Of a stretch of 64,000 bases of DNA, positions 1 to 7,585 are shown piece after piece; position 1 is the stretch's first letter, and the number at the start of each line of letters is the position of its first letter. This stretch comes from DAOUAT01 sp964551735 (GTDB lineage: Bacteria; Chloroflexota; Anaerolineae; CG2-30-64-16), in assembly GCA_964551735.1 (NCBI GenBank), contig CAZKEF010000012.1, positions 62,001 to 126,000 of the forward strand, read 5' to 3'. The notes below the pieces were generated by a model, which saw nothing but the letters and a program-made list of their open reading frames with translations, was not told the origin of the DNA and did no database searches. Position numbers and translations under genes: made by a program.

Positions 1-2
1 TG

Positions 3-2210
3 TTCAAAGCCAGCAAATCATCTCCTACAAGGAGCAACCACGCGCTCAACGAGCGCTGGCGCCGCGAGGGCCGTTCCATGCGCATCGGACTTGAGGGGAT
101 CATCGGCTGGGTGGCTCAACACGGCGAACCGTTGCTGGCGGGCGACGTCACGACAGAACCCCGCTACGTCCCCGATGACCCGCGCCTGTTGCCCGACACC
201 CGATCAGAACTGGCCGTGCCGTTGCGCGTCGAAGGAGAAGTGCTTGGTGTCCTGGACGTCCAGGCCGCGGAGGTGGATGCGTTTGGGCAGGACGATATCT
301 TCGTGCTGCGCACCCTTGCAGACCAGGTGGCGGTTGCTGTCGGCTCGGCGCGCGCTTACGAAGCCCAACGCGAGGAAGCCTGGGTGACCACTGTCATGCT
401 CCAGGTGGCCGACGTGACGAGTCAGGCGTCCGGGGTTGATGACGTGCTGGATGCTGCTGTGCGCGTCACGGCTATGCTGGCCGGCGTCGAGTCAACCTCG
501 ATCTGGCTTCTGGATGAGGAATACGATGCCTTCTTCTACGCCGCCTCTTTCGGCATAAGCCTCGAGGGGGTGGCCGACCCTGCGCTGGCGCTGCGCATGA
601 TGCCGGGCGAGTGGCCGGCCCTGGATCGCCTGCGCACAACACGCGCGCCTGTCGTGCAGGACATGGCGGATCTGCCCTCAACCACGCCCTTACGCGACTT
701 CTGCCCCGGCGAAGTGGTGGTGTTGCTGCCGCTGATGAACCAGGGGCAGGTGTTCGGTGCAATGGGGGCCAGCCTCAGCCTGGAACATGCCCCAGCCCTG
801 GATGAACGCCGCCTGGCCATGCTCAGCGGCATCGCCCACCAAGTGGCGGCTGCCGTAGACAACAGTCGCCTGTCAGCCGCGCGCGAGGAGGAAGCCCGCA
901 TCTCCCTGGTGCTGCTTCAGGTGGCCGAGGCGATGCGTCGGCTCCAACCCGTGCAGGTGACATTGGAACAGGTAACGCGCCTGGCGCCTGCGCTTACAGG
1001 CGTGGACCGCTGCACCGCGCTGCTGTTGGAAGAGGATCACAGTTTTCACGTTCGCACCGTCTATGCACTGCGCGAGGGCCTGGCCGAAGCCTATCAGGGC
1101 GCGGTAATCCGGCCGGGCGACCTGCCTTTGCTGGATGATGCCTGCCGACTGGGTCAACCGCTGGTGGTCAACGACACGACGGATAACCCGCACGTGCCGT
1201 CTGCGTGGTGCGAACGGTTCGGCAGCCGGACCATCCTGGTGGTCCCCCTGCTGGTAGCCGATGAGCCCATCGGTGCGCTGCTGGCTGACGACGTGGACGC
1301 CACCCATCTGTTCAGCCTGCGCCGGGTCCGCATCCTCAGCGGCATTGCCGGTCAGGCTGCTATTGCCATCGAGAATGCCCGGCTGCAAGCGCAAGAGGCT
1401 GAACGCGCGCGATTGAGCCGCGAGTTAGAGCTGGCGCACGCCATCCAACGCAACCTTCTGCCGCAGCAGGCGCCTGCCGTGCCCGGCTACCAGATCGTCT
1501 ACCGCTGGCGATCGGCGCGCGAGGTGGGCGGTGACTTCTTCGACTTCATCCCCCTCGATACCCGGCAGCTTGGCCTTGTAGTGGCCGATGTCTCCGACAA
1601 AGGTGTACCGGCCGCGCTCTACATGATGTTCGCGCGCACTTTATTGCGCGCGGCCGCGCTCAGCGGCCGCGCGCCGGCGGCCGCGTTACAACGGACCAAC
1701 GAATTAATCCTTTCAGACAGCACCTCCGACATGTTCGTCACGGCCTACTACAGCGTGCTGGACACCGCGACCCATCGGTTAACTTATGCCAGCGGCGGCC
1801 ATAATCTGGCCTTCTACGCGCCGGCCGACGGGTGTCAGGTCGAGGAGATGATCACTGCCGGGATCGCTTTGGGCATTATCGAACAAACCGACATCGAGCA
1901 GAAATACCTGGACCTGCGCCCTGGCGATGTGGTGCTTTTCTACACTGACGGCGCGATTGACACTCTGAACGCCGCCGGCGAGGCGTTCGGCGAAGAGCAT
2001 CTACGTGATATCCTGTGCGACCATCGCCACGAGCCAGCCGAAGCCATCGCGGCAGCTATTGATCACGCCGTGCAGTCCTTTGCCGGTGATCAGGCGCAGT
2101 ATGACGATTTCACCCTGGTGTTGGTGAAGCGGGATCACGAGGCCCCACGCGTGGCAAGGCCTGCCCGCCGCCGCCCCACACCGACCAACCGCGATCGCAA
2201 CGTCGCGTAA
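3..2210 (+). CDS. GAF-domain SpoIIE/PP2C phosphatase, 5' end outside window
   Basis: The reading frame is open from the window edge, so the first GAF domain is cut; the first ATG (78) lies inside that domain and is unlikely to be the true start. Counting from that ATG, residues about 1-100 finish a GAF domain, about 130-270 and 285-445 are two further GAF domains, and about 465-690 form a SpoIIE-type PP2C phosphatase. Its metal-binding acidic motifs look intact: GGDFFDF, VADVSDKG, FYTDGAID and YDDFTLV. RsbU-like enzymes of this kind dephosphorylate anti-anti-sigma proteins. No partner anti-sigma antagonist is visible here, so the target is unknown. It precedes a run of receivers and kinases, which suggests a shared signalling role. 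Family confidence is high. Confidence 0.9.
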   Translation, partial: FKASKSSPTRSNHALNERWRREGRSMRIGLEGIIGWVAQHGEPLLAGDVTTEPRYVPDDPRLLPDTRSELAVPLRVEGEVLGVLDVQAAEVDAFGQDDIFVLRTLADQVAVAVGSARAYEAQREEAWVTTVMLQVADVTSQASGVDDVLDAAVRVTAMLAGVESTSIWLLDEEYDAFFYAASFGISLEGVADPALALRMMPGEWPALDRLRTTRAPVVQDMADLPSTTPLRDFCPGEVVVLLPLMNQGQVFGAMGASLSLEHAPALDERRLAMLSGIAHQVAAAVDNSRLSAAREEEARISLVLLQVAEAMRRLQPVQVTLEQVTRLAPALTGVDRCTALLLEEDHSFHVRTVYALREGLAEAYQGAVIRPGDLPLLDDACRLGQPLVVNDTTDNPHVPSAWCERFGSRTILVVPLLVADEPIGALLADDVDATHLFSLRRVRILSGIAGQAAIAIENARLQAQEAERARLSRELELAHAIQRNLLPQQAPAVPGYQIVYRWRSAREVGGDFFDFIPLDTRQLGLVVADVSDKGVPAALYMMFARTLLRAAALSGRAPAAALQRTNELILSDSTSDMFVTAYYSVLDTATHRLTYASGGHNLAFYAPADGCQVEEMITAGIALGIIEQTDIEQKYLDLRPGDVVLFYTDGAIDTLNAAGEAFGEEHLRDILCDHRHEPAEAIAAAIDHAVQSFAGDQAQYDDFTLVLVKRDHEAPRVARPARRRPTPTNRDRNVA

Positions 2211-2262
2211 TCATACCCCGCGCGCCGGGCGTACCCAGCCCTTTTCCGCTCCCCGGCCTCGA

Positions 2263-2302
2263 TATGACCCACATCATTTGTCCGCCTGGCAACTCGTGAT
2301 AA
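2263..2302 (+). promoter_or_regulatory. CRP/FNR-type site with possible -10 element
   Basis: TATGA-N6-TCATT at 2263-2278 resembles a CRP/FNR-family operator. A possible -10 (TGATAA, 2297-2302) begins 18 bases downstream, roughly a class II activator geometry. Similar sites lie at 13785 and 25435. It would drive the receiver-kinase set starting at 2359. The -10 call is weak. Confidence 0.4.
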
Positions 2303-2358
2303 GTTTAGCATACAGTTTTCAGATCACGCCGCGCCGGTGCGCAATCTCAGGAGGCGCC

Positions 2359-2748
2359 ATGCCTGAAGCCAAGATCCTTGTTGTGGATGACGATCCCGAC
2401 TTCGTGGAGATCCAACGGATGACCCTGGAGGCCGCCGGCTATGAGGTCATTTCCGCCAGCAGCGGGCGCGAAGCTTTGCGCCTATTGCGCGACGAGCATC
2501 CTGACCTGATGCTGCTCGATGTGATGATGAGCACTGTCACCGATGGCCTGGACGTCAGCAGCCAGTTGCGGCAGGACCCGCTGACACGCTATCTCCCCAT
2601 TGTCATGGTGACTTCCATCGCTGACACGCCGTATTCGGGCGAGGTCACAACTGAGGATGCCACCCATGCCGATGCCTGGCTGTCCAAACCGGTGAAGCCC
2701 AAGCGCCTGCTGGACACGGTCAGCCGCCTGCTGGCGCAGGAACGATAG
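2359..2748 (+). CDS. Stand-alone response regulator receiver
   Basis: This is a single receiver domain of about 129 residues with no output domain. The acidic pair is in VVDDDPD near the N terminus, the phosphoacceptor Asp in LLDVMM, the conserved Thr in MVTS and the Lys in SKPVKP. The ATG at 2359 is chosen because AGGAGG sits just upstream and the protein then begins immediately before the first receiver strand; a longer in-frame reading from 2278 only adds unrelated residues. The loop before the Lys carries an acidic insert that the neighbouring receivers share, which suggests recent family expansion. It probably relays phosphate from the kinases at 3164 or 5175. The target is unknown. Confidence 0.9.
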   Translation: MPEAKILVVDDDPDFVEIQRMTLEAAGYEVISASSGREALRLLRDEHPDLMLLDVMMSTVTDGLDVSSQLRQDPLTRYLPIVMVTSIADTPYSGEVTTEDATHADAWLSKPVKPKRLLDTVSRLLAQER

Positions 2749-2762
2749 GCGTTAGTGTCGTC

Positions 2763-3140
2763 ATGGCCAAGATCCTGATCGTAGACGATGATCCTGATTT
2801 TGTGGAGCTGACCCGCGTAGTGCTTGAACAGGCCGGCCACAGTGTGGTGACAGCCGGAAGTGGTGATGCGGGCTATCTTCGCGCCAGGAGCGAGCGACCG
2901 GACCTGGTGATCCTGGATGTCATCATGGACAGCATCCTCGATGGCGTCTCAACCAGCCAGCGTTTACACGACGATCCAGAATTGCGCGGTCTGCCCGTCA
3001 TCATGGTGACATCTATCGCCAACACGGACTACGCAGAACTTTTCCCGACCGATGAGTATGTGCACATTGACGCTTTTTTGAGCAAACCGATCAAGTCGGC
3101 TGCGCTATTGCGCCAAGTGGATCGTCTGTTGGCCGGGTAA
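2763..3140 (+). CDS. Stand-alone response regulator receiver
   Basis: A second receiver-only protein of 125 residues lies 14 bases after the previous one and is clearly related to it. Receiver signatures are all present: VDDDPDF, the phosphoacceptor in ILDVIMD, MVTS and SKPIKS. There is no DNA-binding or enzymatic output domain. Tandem receivers directly before two membrane kinases suggest a branched phosphorelay, or competition for phosphate as in CheY-type phosphate sinks. That role is inferred from arrangement only. Confidence 0.9.
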   Translation: MAKILIVDDDPDFVELTRVVLEQAGHSVVTAGSGDAGYLRARSERPDLVILDVIMDSILDGVSTSQRLHDDPELRGLPVIMVTSIANTDYAELFPTDEYVHIDAFLSKPIKSAALLRQVDRLLAG

Positions 3141-3163
3141 GATGACCCTGGTGCTGAAGGACC

Positions 3164-5149
3164 ATGTGGGCTACTGTAAAGCGGAGACTGCGCGATTTAC
3201 TGGGCGCACCGTTTCAACTGGTGCTGGTGATCTCGTTTTCGTTGGTGGCTGCTACCACCATCCTCATCGGCGCCGGTGTGATCTCGCGCACGATCCAGGA
3301 TTACCTGGCTGAGGCCATGACCGAGCGCGTGAATCGGGACATGCAGTTGGCCGAGGCGTTGTATAACATCCGGTTGCAAGAGATCTCCGGCGCCGCGCAC
3401 CGCCTGGCGCTGGATCCGTTGGTGGTGCAGGGGCTGGCCGAGCTGACCGGCGACAGGTCTCGTGCGTTGGCATTGATTGACCGGCAGATCGCCAATAAGG
3501 TCGCCGTGCAGGCCCTGGCGGGCAATCACCTGATCGCGGTACTGGATGGCAAGGGTGATTTGCTGGCCGGTCGCTTGATCTCAGCAACGGGTGAGCAATC
3601 CACCCTGGAAGGCACGGCTGCCAACGTCCATTGGGCTGATCTGCCCATTGTCAAAGCCGCCGTGCAACAAAGGACGATCCTGGCAGCCACCGAGGTGATG
3701 CCGGCCGAACTACTGGCAGAAGTGAATCTGGCAGATCAGGCGCGCATCCCTGTGCTCGACACGCCCAGGGCCGCCGAAGCGCTCTTCGATCCGCGCGAGG
3801 GCCAGGCCGGCCTGACCCTGATAGGAGCTACGCCAATCATCGGGGAGAATGGTGAGATCGCCGGGATTGTCATCGCGTTTCACCTCTTTAACAACGATTT
3901 CACGCTGGTGGACCGCATCCGGGATGTGGCCGGCGTTGACACGGTTACCATTTTCTTCGGGGATCTGCGCGTTTCCACCAATGTACGCACATTGGACGGT
4001 CAACGGGCTATCGGAACCCGCATCTCCGAGGAGGTGAGCCAGACCGTATTGGGAGGCGCGGTTCCATACGTCGGAGCGGCTTTTGTCGTCAGCGAGAATT
4101 ACATTACCCGGTATGATCCGGTGCGCAACCATGCGGGTGAGGTTGTAGGCATTCTATACGTAGGCGCACGTCAAGCGGCGTTTACGCGTCTGGTCAATAC
4201 CTTCAACGAGCAGGTAGCCGTGATCGCGCTGGGCACGATCCTGGCGACGTTTTTGCTGGCGATCCCTGTCTCGCGCGCGGTGACCCGTCCCTTACAAGAG
4301 CTGCGCGATCTGGCCGAAGCCAACCGGCGCGTCGCACAGGGCGATATGTCGGTGCGGGTGCCGGTGCGGGCCGGCGGTGACGTAGGTGAGCTGGCCAGTT
4401 CATTCAACACCATGCTGGACGAACTGCAGGCTACCCAAGATCAACTGGTGCACTCGGAAAAACTGGCCTCCCTGGGTCAATTGGCCGCCGGTGTGGCGCA
4501 CGAGTTGAACAATCCGCTGGCTACTGTATTGCTGTTTTCCGATATCCTGCTCCGGGAGTGTGGACCTGACGATCCCCAGCGCACGGATCTGGAGATGATC
4601 GTCAAGGAGACCCGAAGGTGCAAAGGGATCGTGGCGGCCTTGCTCGATTTCGCACGCCAGAACCAGGTTGAGGCCCAACCTACGGACCTGAACGCTTTGA
4701 TCCGGCAGGTGTTGCAGGTTGAGCAGAAGCGTCTGGGCGATATTCCGATCACCATCGTGGCTGAGTTAAGCCCGCATCTGCCCGAGATCGAAGCTGATCC
4801 AGGCCAGATGCACGAAGTGGTTGCCAATCTGGTCAGTAACGCCCTCGAGGCAATGCCGATGGGCGGCAAGCTGACCGTCCGGACTTGCCCGGGACCCAAC
4901 GGCATGGTCACGCTGGAAGTGGCCGACACGGGTATGGGCATCTCGGCAGAAGATCAAGCGAAGCTCTTCGTGCCGTTCTATACAACGAAACCCGTGGGCA
5001 AGGGCACCGGGCTGGGCCTGGCTATCGTCTACGGGATCATCAAGATGCACCGGGGACAGATCACAGTCCAAAGCCAGGTGGGCAAGGGGGCCGCCTTCAC
5101 GGTGTTTTTGCCCATTCATCTATCGCCCGCCACGCAACGTCTATCTTAA
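3164..5149 (+). CDS. Cache-HAMP sensor histidine kinase (NtrB-like core)
   Basis: This membrane sensor kinase of 661 residues has an N-terminal transmembrane helix at about 18-40. An extracytoplasmic Cache-type sensor follows (about 45-345; note the FFGDLRVSTN and IGTRIS stretches typical of single-Cache domains). Then come a second membrane helix (about 350-370), HAMP (about 370-425), a HisKA domain with the phospho-His in GVAHELNNPLA (about 445), and a HATPase domain with N box NLVSNALEAMP, G1 DTGMGIS and G2 GKGTGLGLA. The ligand is unknown; Cache domains usually bind small extracellular metabolites. The start ATG at 3164 immediately precedes the basic residues before helix 1. Its sensor is homologous to that of the next gene, so the two kinases probably arose by duplication. 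Confidence 0.92.
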   Translation: MWATVKRRLRDLLGAPFQLVLVISFSLVAATTILIGAGVISRTIQDYLAEAMTERVNRDMQLAEALYNIRLQEISGAAHRLALDPLVVQGLAELTGDRSRALALIDRQIANKVAVQALAGNHLIAVLDGKGDLLAGRLISATGEQSTLEGTAANVHWADLPIVKAAVQQRTILAATEVMPAELLAEVNLADQARIPVLDTPRAAEALFDPREGQAGLTLIGATPIIGENGEIAGIVIAFHLFNNDFTLVDRIRDVAGVDTVTIFFGDLRVSTNVRTLDGQRAIGTRISEEVSQTVLGGAVPYVGAAFVVSENYITRYDPVRNHAGEVVGILYVGARQAAFTRLVNTFNEQVAVIALGTILATFLLAIPVSRAVTRPLQELRDLAEANRRVAQGDMSVRVPVRAGGDVGELASSFNTMLDELQATQDQLVHSEKLASLGQLAAGVAHELNNPLATVLLFSDILLRECGPDDPQRTDLEMIVKETRRCKGIVAALLDFARQNQVEAQPTDLNALIRQVLQVEQKRLGDIPITIVAELSPHLPEIEADPGQMHEVVANLVSNALEAMPMGGKLTVRTCPGPNGMVTLEVADTGMGISAEDQAKLFVPFYTTKPVGKGTGLGLAIVYGIIKMHRGQITVQSQVGKGAAFTVFLPIHLSPATQRLS

Positions 5150-5174
5150 CCGAGCAAGGTCACTAGACGAACTC

Positions 5175-7100
5175 ATGAAGCTACAAACCAAATTCCTGTT
5201 GGGTGTTATTGCGATTTTCGTCATCCTGGCCGCGGCCATGGCTGCGCTCACAGCAAACTTCATTAACACCAACACGATCCGTGAAACCGAAAACCGTGTC
5301 CGCATCTACATGCGCGCCGCGTGGGAAATCCATGACAGCAAGATCGCACGCACGCGCGCCGCGGTCGAAACCCTGGCGCGCGATTCGGCCTTGACTGAAT
5401 TTCTGCTCACACAAGGAGACAGTCAGTCGGCCGAAGAAGTGCGCACCCTGCTGGAGACGGTGCGCCGTGATCAAGGAATGGATATCCTGAACGTATTAGC
5501 GCCGGATGGACGTGTGCTCTTGCGAACCCGCCCGCCTTACAACAAGGGTGACAGCTTGGCCCAGGATCCGTTGATCAAGCAAGCACTCACGTTACGCCAG
5601 AGCAGCGCCGGTAACATCATCTTAGAGCAAGAGCGACTGGACGTCGAAGGCAGCGAGTTGATCGAGCGCTGTCTGGCGGTGGGCAACGAGCCGCGCGGGA
5701 TGTTCGGCGGCGCGGCGGTCCCAGTCTTCGGTAACGGTGAGCTGATTGGTCTGATCGAGATGGGTTCGCTGCTCAACGGCGCGACTGAGAAGGTGGACGC
5801 CATTCGCGATGCGGTGTTTGCCAGCGAGATTTATCAGGGCAAACCGGTGGGCACGGCCACCGTCTTCATGGGTGACCTGCGTATCTCCACGAATGTGTTG
5901 GACGCCCAGGGGCGCAGGGCTGTTGGCACCCGGGTCTCGCAAGAGGTGGCTGATCGCGTACTTAAAGAAGGGCTTTCCTGGACGGGCCGCGCCTTCGTTG
6001 TAGATACCTGGTACCTGGCTCAATATGACCCCATTCGCAACCCTGATGGCAGAGTAATCGGCATGCTGTATGTCGGCGAATTGGAGCAGAAGTACCTGGA
6101 CCTGCGCACGCGCACGATCGTATTTAACCTGATCGTGATACTGGCGGGTATGCTGCTGGCCTTTGTCGGCGCGCTTTGGTTAGTCAGGAGCATCGTCAAA
6201 CCGATCCACTCGCTGGTGGATGCCACGCAACGACTGGCCGCAGGCGACCTGACCCATCGCGTCGACATTCGGCGCGCGGACGAGCTCGGCGACTTGGGTT
6301 CTTGCTTCAACACGATGGCCGGCCGGCTGGAAGAACAGCGCCAGGAGTTGGAAAAGCACCAGACCGAGTTGGAAGCCCTCAGCCAACAGTTGCAGACCAC
6401 AAATCGCAACTACATTGAGATGCTCGGCTTCGTCACCCATGAGCTGAAGAATCCGCTGACGTCGGCCATCATGGGGCTTTATACCGTCAAAGATGGCTAT
6501 TTGGGCGAGCTGAACGCCGGGCAGAAGAAGAGCCTGGAGACGGTGGCAAAAAGCCTGGATTACTTCCAGGATATGGTGCGTAACTACCTGGATCTGTCCC
6601 GCCTGGAGCAGGGCCAGCTCGTGGCCAGGAAGCGGCCGCTCAAGCTGCAAGAGGCGGTCATCGGGCCATCGCTGGAATCGCTGGAGCGGCAGATCCAGGA
6701 TCGCCGTATCGTCGTGGACAACCGCGTTCCCGATCAACTCGTCATCAACGCCGATCCCACGTTGATGCGGGTGATCTACGATGATCTGATCTCCAACGCC
6801 GTCAAGTATGGTCGGGAGGGCGGCCAGATTCAGCTTGCCGCCGAAGCGACGAATGGCAAGATCACTCTGAGTGTGCGCAATGACGGCGAGGGAATCCCAC
6901 CGGAGAAGCAGACGCAGCTCTTCAAGCGGTTCAGCCGGCTCGACACGCCCAGCGCGACCGGCAAGAAAGGGACGGGGCTGGGATTGTATATCTGCAAAGA
7001 GATTGTCGAGAAGCACGGCGGCACGATAGGGGTCGACTCGAAGATGGGCGAGTGGGTGAAGTTCAGCTTTACCCTCCCGAACGATATCCACGGCGCATAG
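5175..7100 (+). CDS. Cache-HAMP sensor histidine kinase
   Basis: A second membrane kinase of 641 residues. The N-terminal membrane helix (about 7-28) is followed by a Cache sensor (about 35-300) carrying the same MGDLRISTN-type segment as the preceding kinase, a second helix (about 310-335), HAMP (about 335-390), a short coiled coil, HisKA with the phospho-His in FVTHELKNPLT (about 423), and HATPase motifs N (LISNAVKYG), G1 (NDGEGIPP) and G2 (GKKGTGLGL). The catalytic half is of the WalK/PhoR type, whereas the preceding kinase is NtrB-like, so the two likely phosphorylate different partners. The receiver at 7164 is the nearest candidate partner. Confidence 0.92.
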   Translation: MKLQTKFLLGVIAIFVILAAAMAALTANFINTNTIRETENRVRIYMRAAWEIHDSKIARTRAAVETLARDSALTEFLLTQGDSQSAEEVRTLLETVRRDQGMDILNVLAPDGRVLLRTRPPYNKGDSLAQDPLIKQALTLRQSSAGNIILEQERLDVEGSELIERCLAVGNEPRGMFGGAAVPVFGNGELIGLIEMGSLLNGATEKVDAIRDAVFASEIYQGKPVGTATVFMGDLRISTNVLDAQGRRAVGTRVSQEVADRVLKEGLSWTGRAFVVDTWYLAQYDPIRNPDGRVIGMLYVGELEQKYLDLRTRTIVFNLIVILAGMLLAFVGALWLVRSIVKPIHSLVDATQRLAAGDLTHRVDIRRADELGDLGSCFNTMAGRLEEQRQELEKHQTELEALSQQLQTTNRNYIEMLGFVTHELKNPLTSAIMGLYTVKDGYLGELNAGQKKSLETVAKSLDYFQDMVRNYLDLSRLEQGQLVARKRPLKLQEAVIGPSLESLERQIQDRRIVVDNRVPDQLVINADPTLMRVIYDDLISNAVKYGREGGQIQLAAEATNGKITLSVRNDGEGIPPEKQTQLFKRFSRLDTPSATGKKGTGLGLYICKEIVEKHGGTIGVDSKMGEWVKFSFTLPNDIHGA

Positions 7101-7163
7101 GAACTGTCTGCTCAGGCGCAGCAGGGGATGTGGCATGGTAAGTTGGCTAAAGGAGGCCATCTG

Positions 7164-7580
7164 ATGACTCAGAAACAACGCATCCTTGTCGTTGACGATG
7201 ATGTCCAAGTTGTGGATACCCTGGAAACCCTGCTCCAGAGCGTCGGCTATGAAACGCTGCACGCCTACCGCTCGGATGAAGGGATGGAGCTGGCCCGGAC
7301 AACCAGGCCAGACCTGATGCTGCTCGATGTGATGTTTTCCGGCCCGCCTACCCCGGACGGCTTTGAGACCTCACGGCTGATCCGCGAGGATCCTGACCTG
7401 AAGGGTATTCCTGTGATCATCCTGTCCGGGATCAAAACTGTGCTGGGGATCAACTTTGATGTCGGCCCCGATGACACCTGGATGCCCGTCAAGGCGTTCC
7501 TGGAGAAGCCGGTGCGGCCGGGGAAGTTGCTGCGGGAAATCGAGAAGGTCCTTGGCCCGCGTGAGCCGGTGTTGGCATAG
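7164..7580 (+). CDS. Stand-alone response regulator receiver
   Basis: Receiver-only protein of about 138 residues. ATG 7164 follows AAAGGAGG closely; an upstream in-frame start at 7128 is disfavoured because it would place residues before the receiver fold. Signatures: VVDDDVQ, the phosphoacceptor in LLDVMFSGPP, ILSG and EKPVRP. It is closely similar to the receiver at 23611, sharing the VQxVDTxETLLQSVGYE stretch and the acidic DDTWMPVKAF segment. This subfamily has an insert after the phosphoacceptor strand. It sits between a membrane kinase and a cytosolic receiver-kinase and could link them. Confidence 0.9.
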   Translation: MTQKQRILVVDDDVQVVDTLETLLQSVGYETLHAYRSDEGMELARTTRPDLMLLDVMFSGPPTPDGFETSRLIREDPDLKGIPVIILSGIKTVLGINFDVGPDDTWMPVKAFLEKPVRPGKLLREIEKVLGPREPVLA

Positions 7581-7585
7581 CGCAC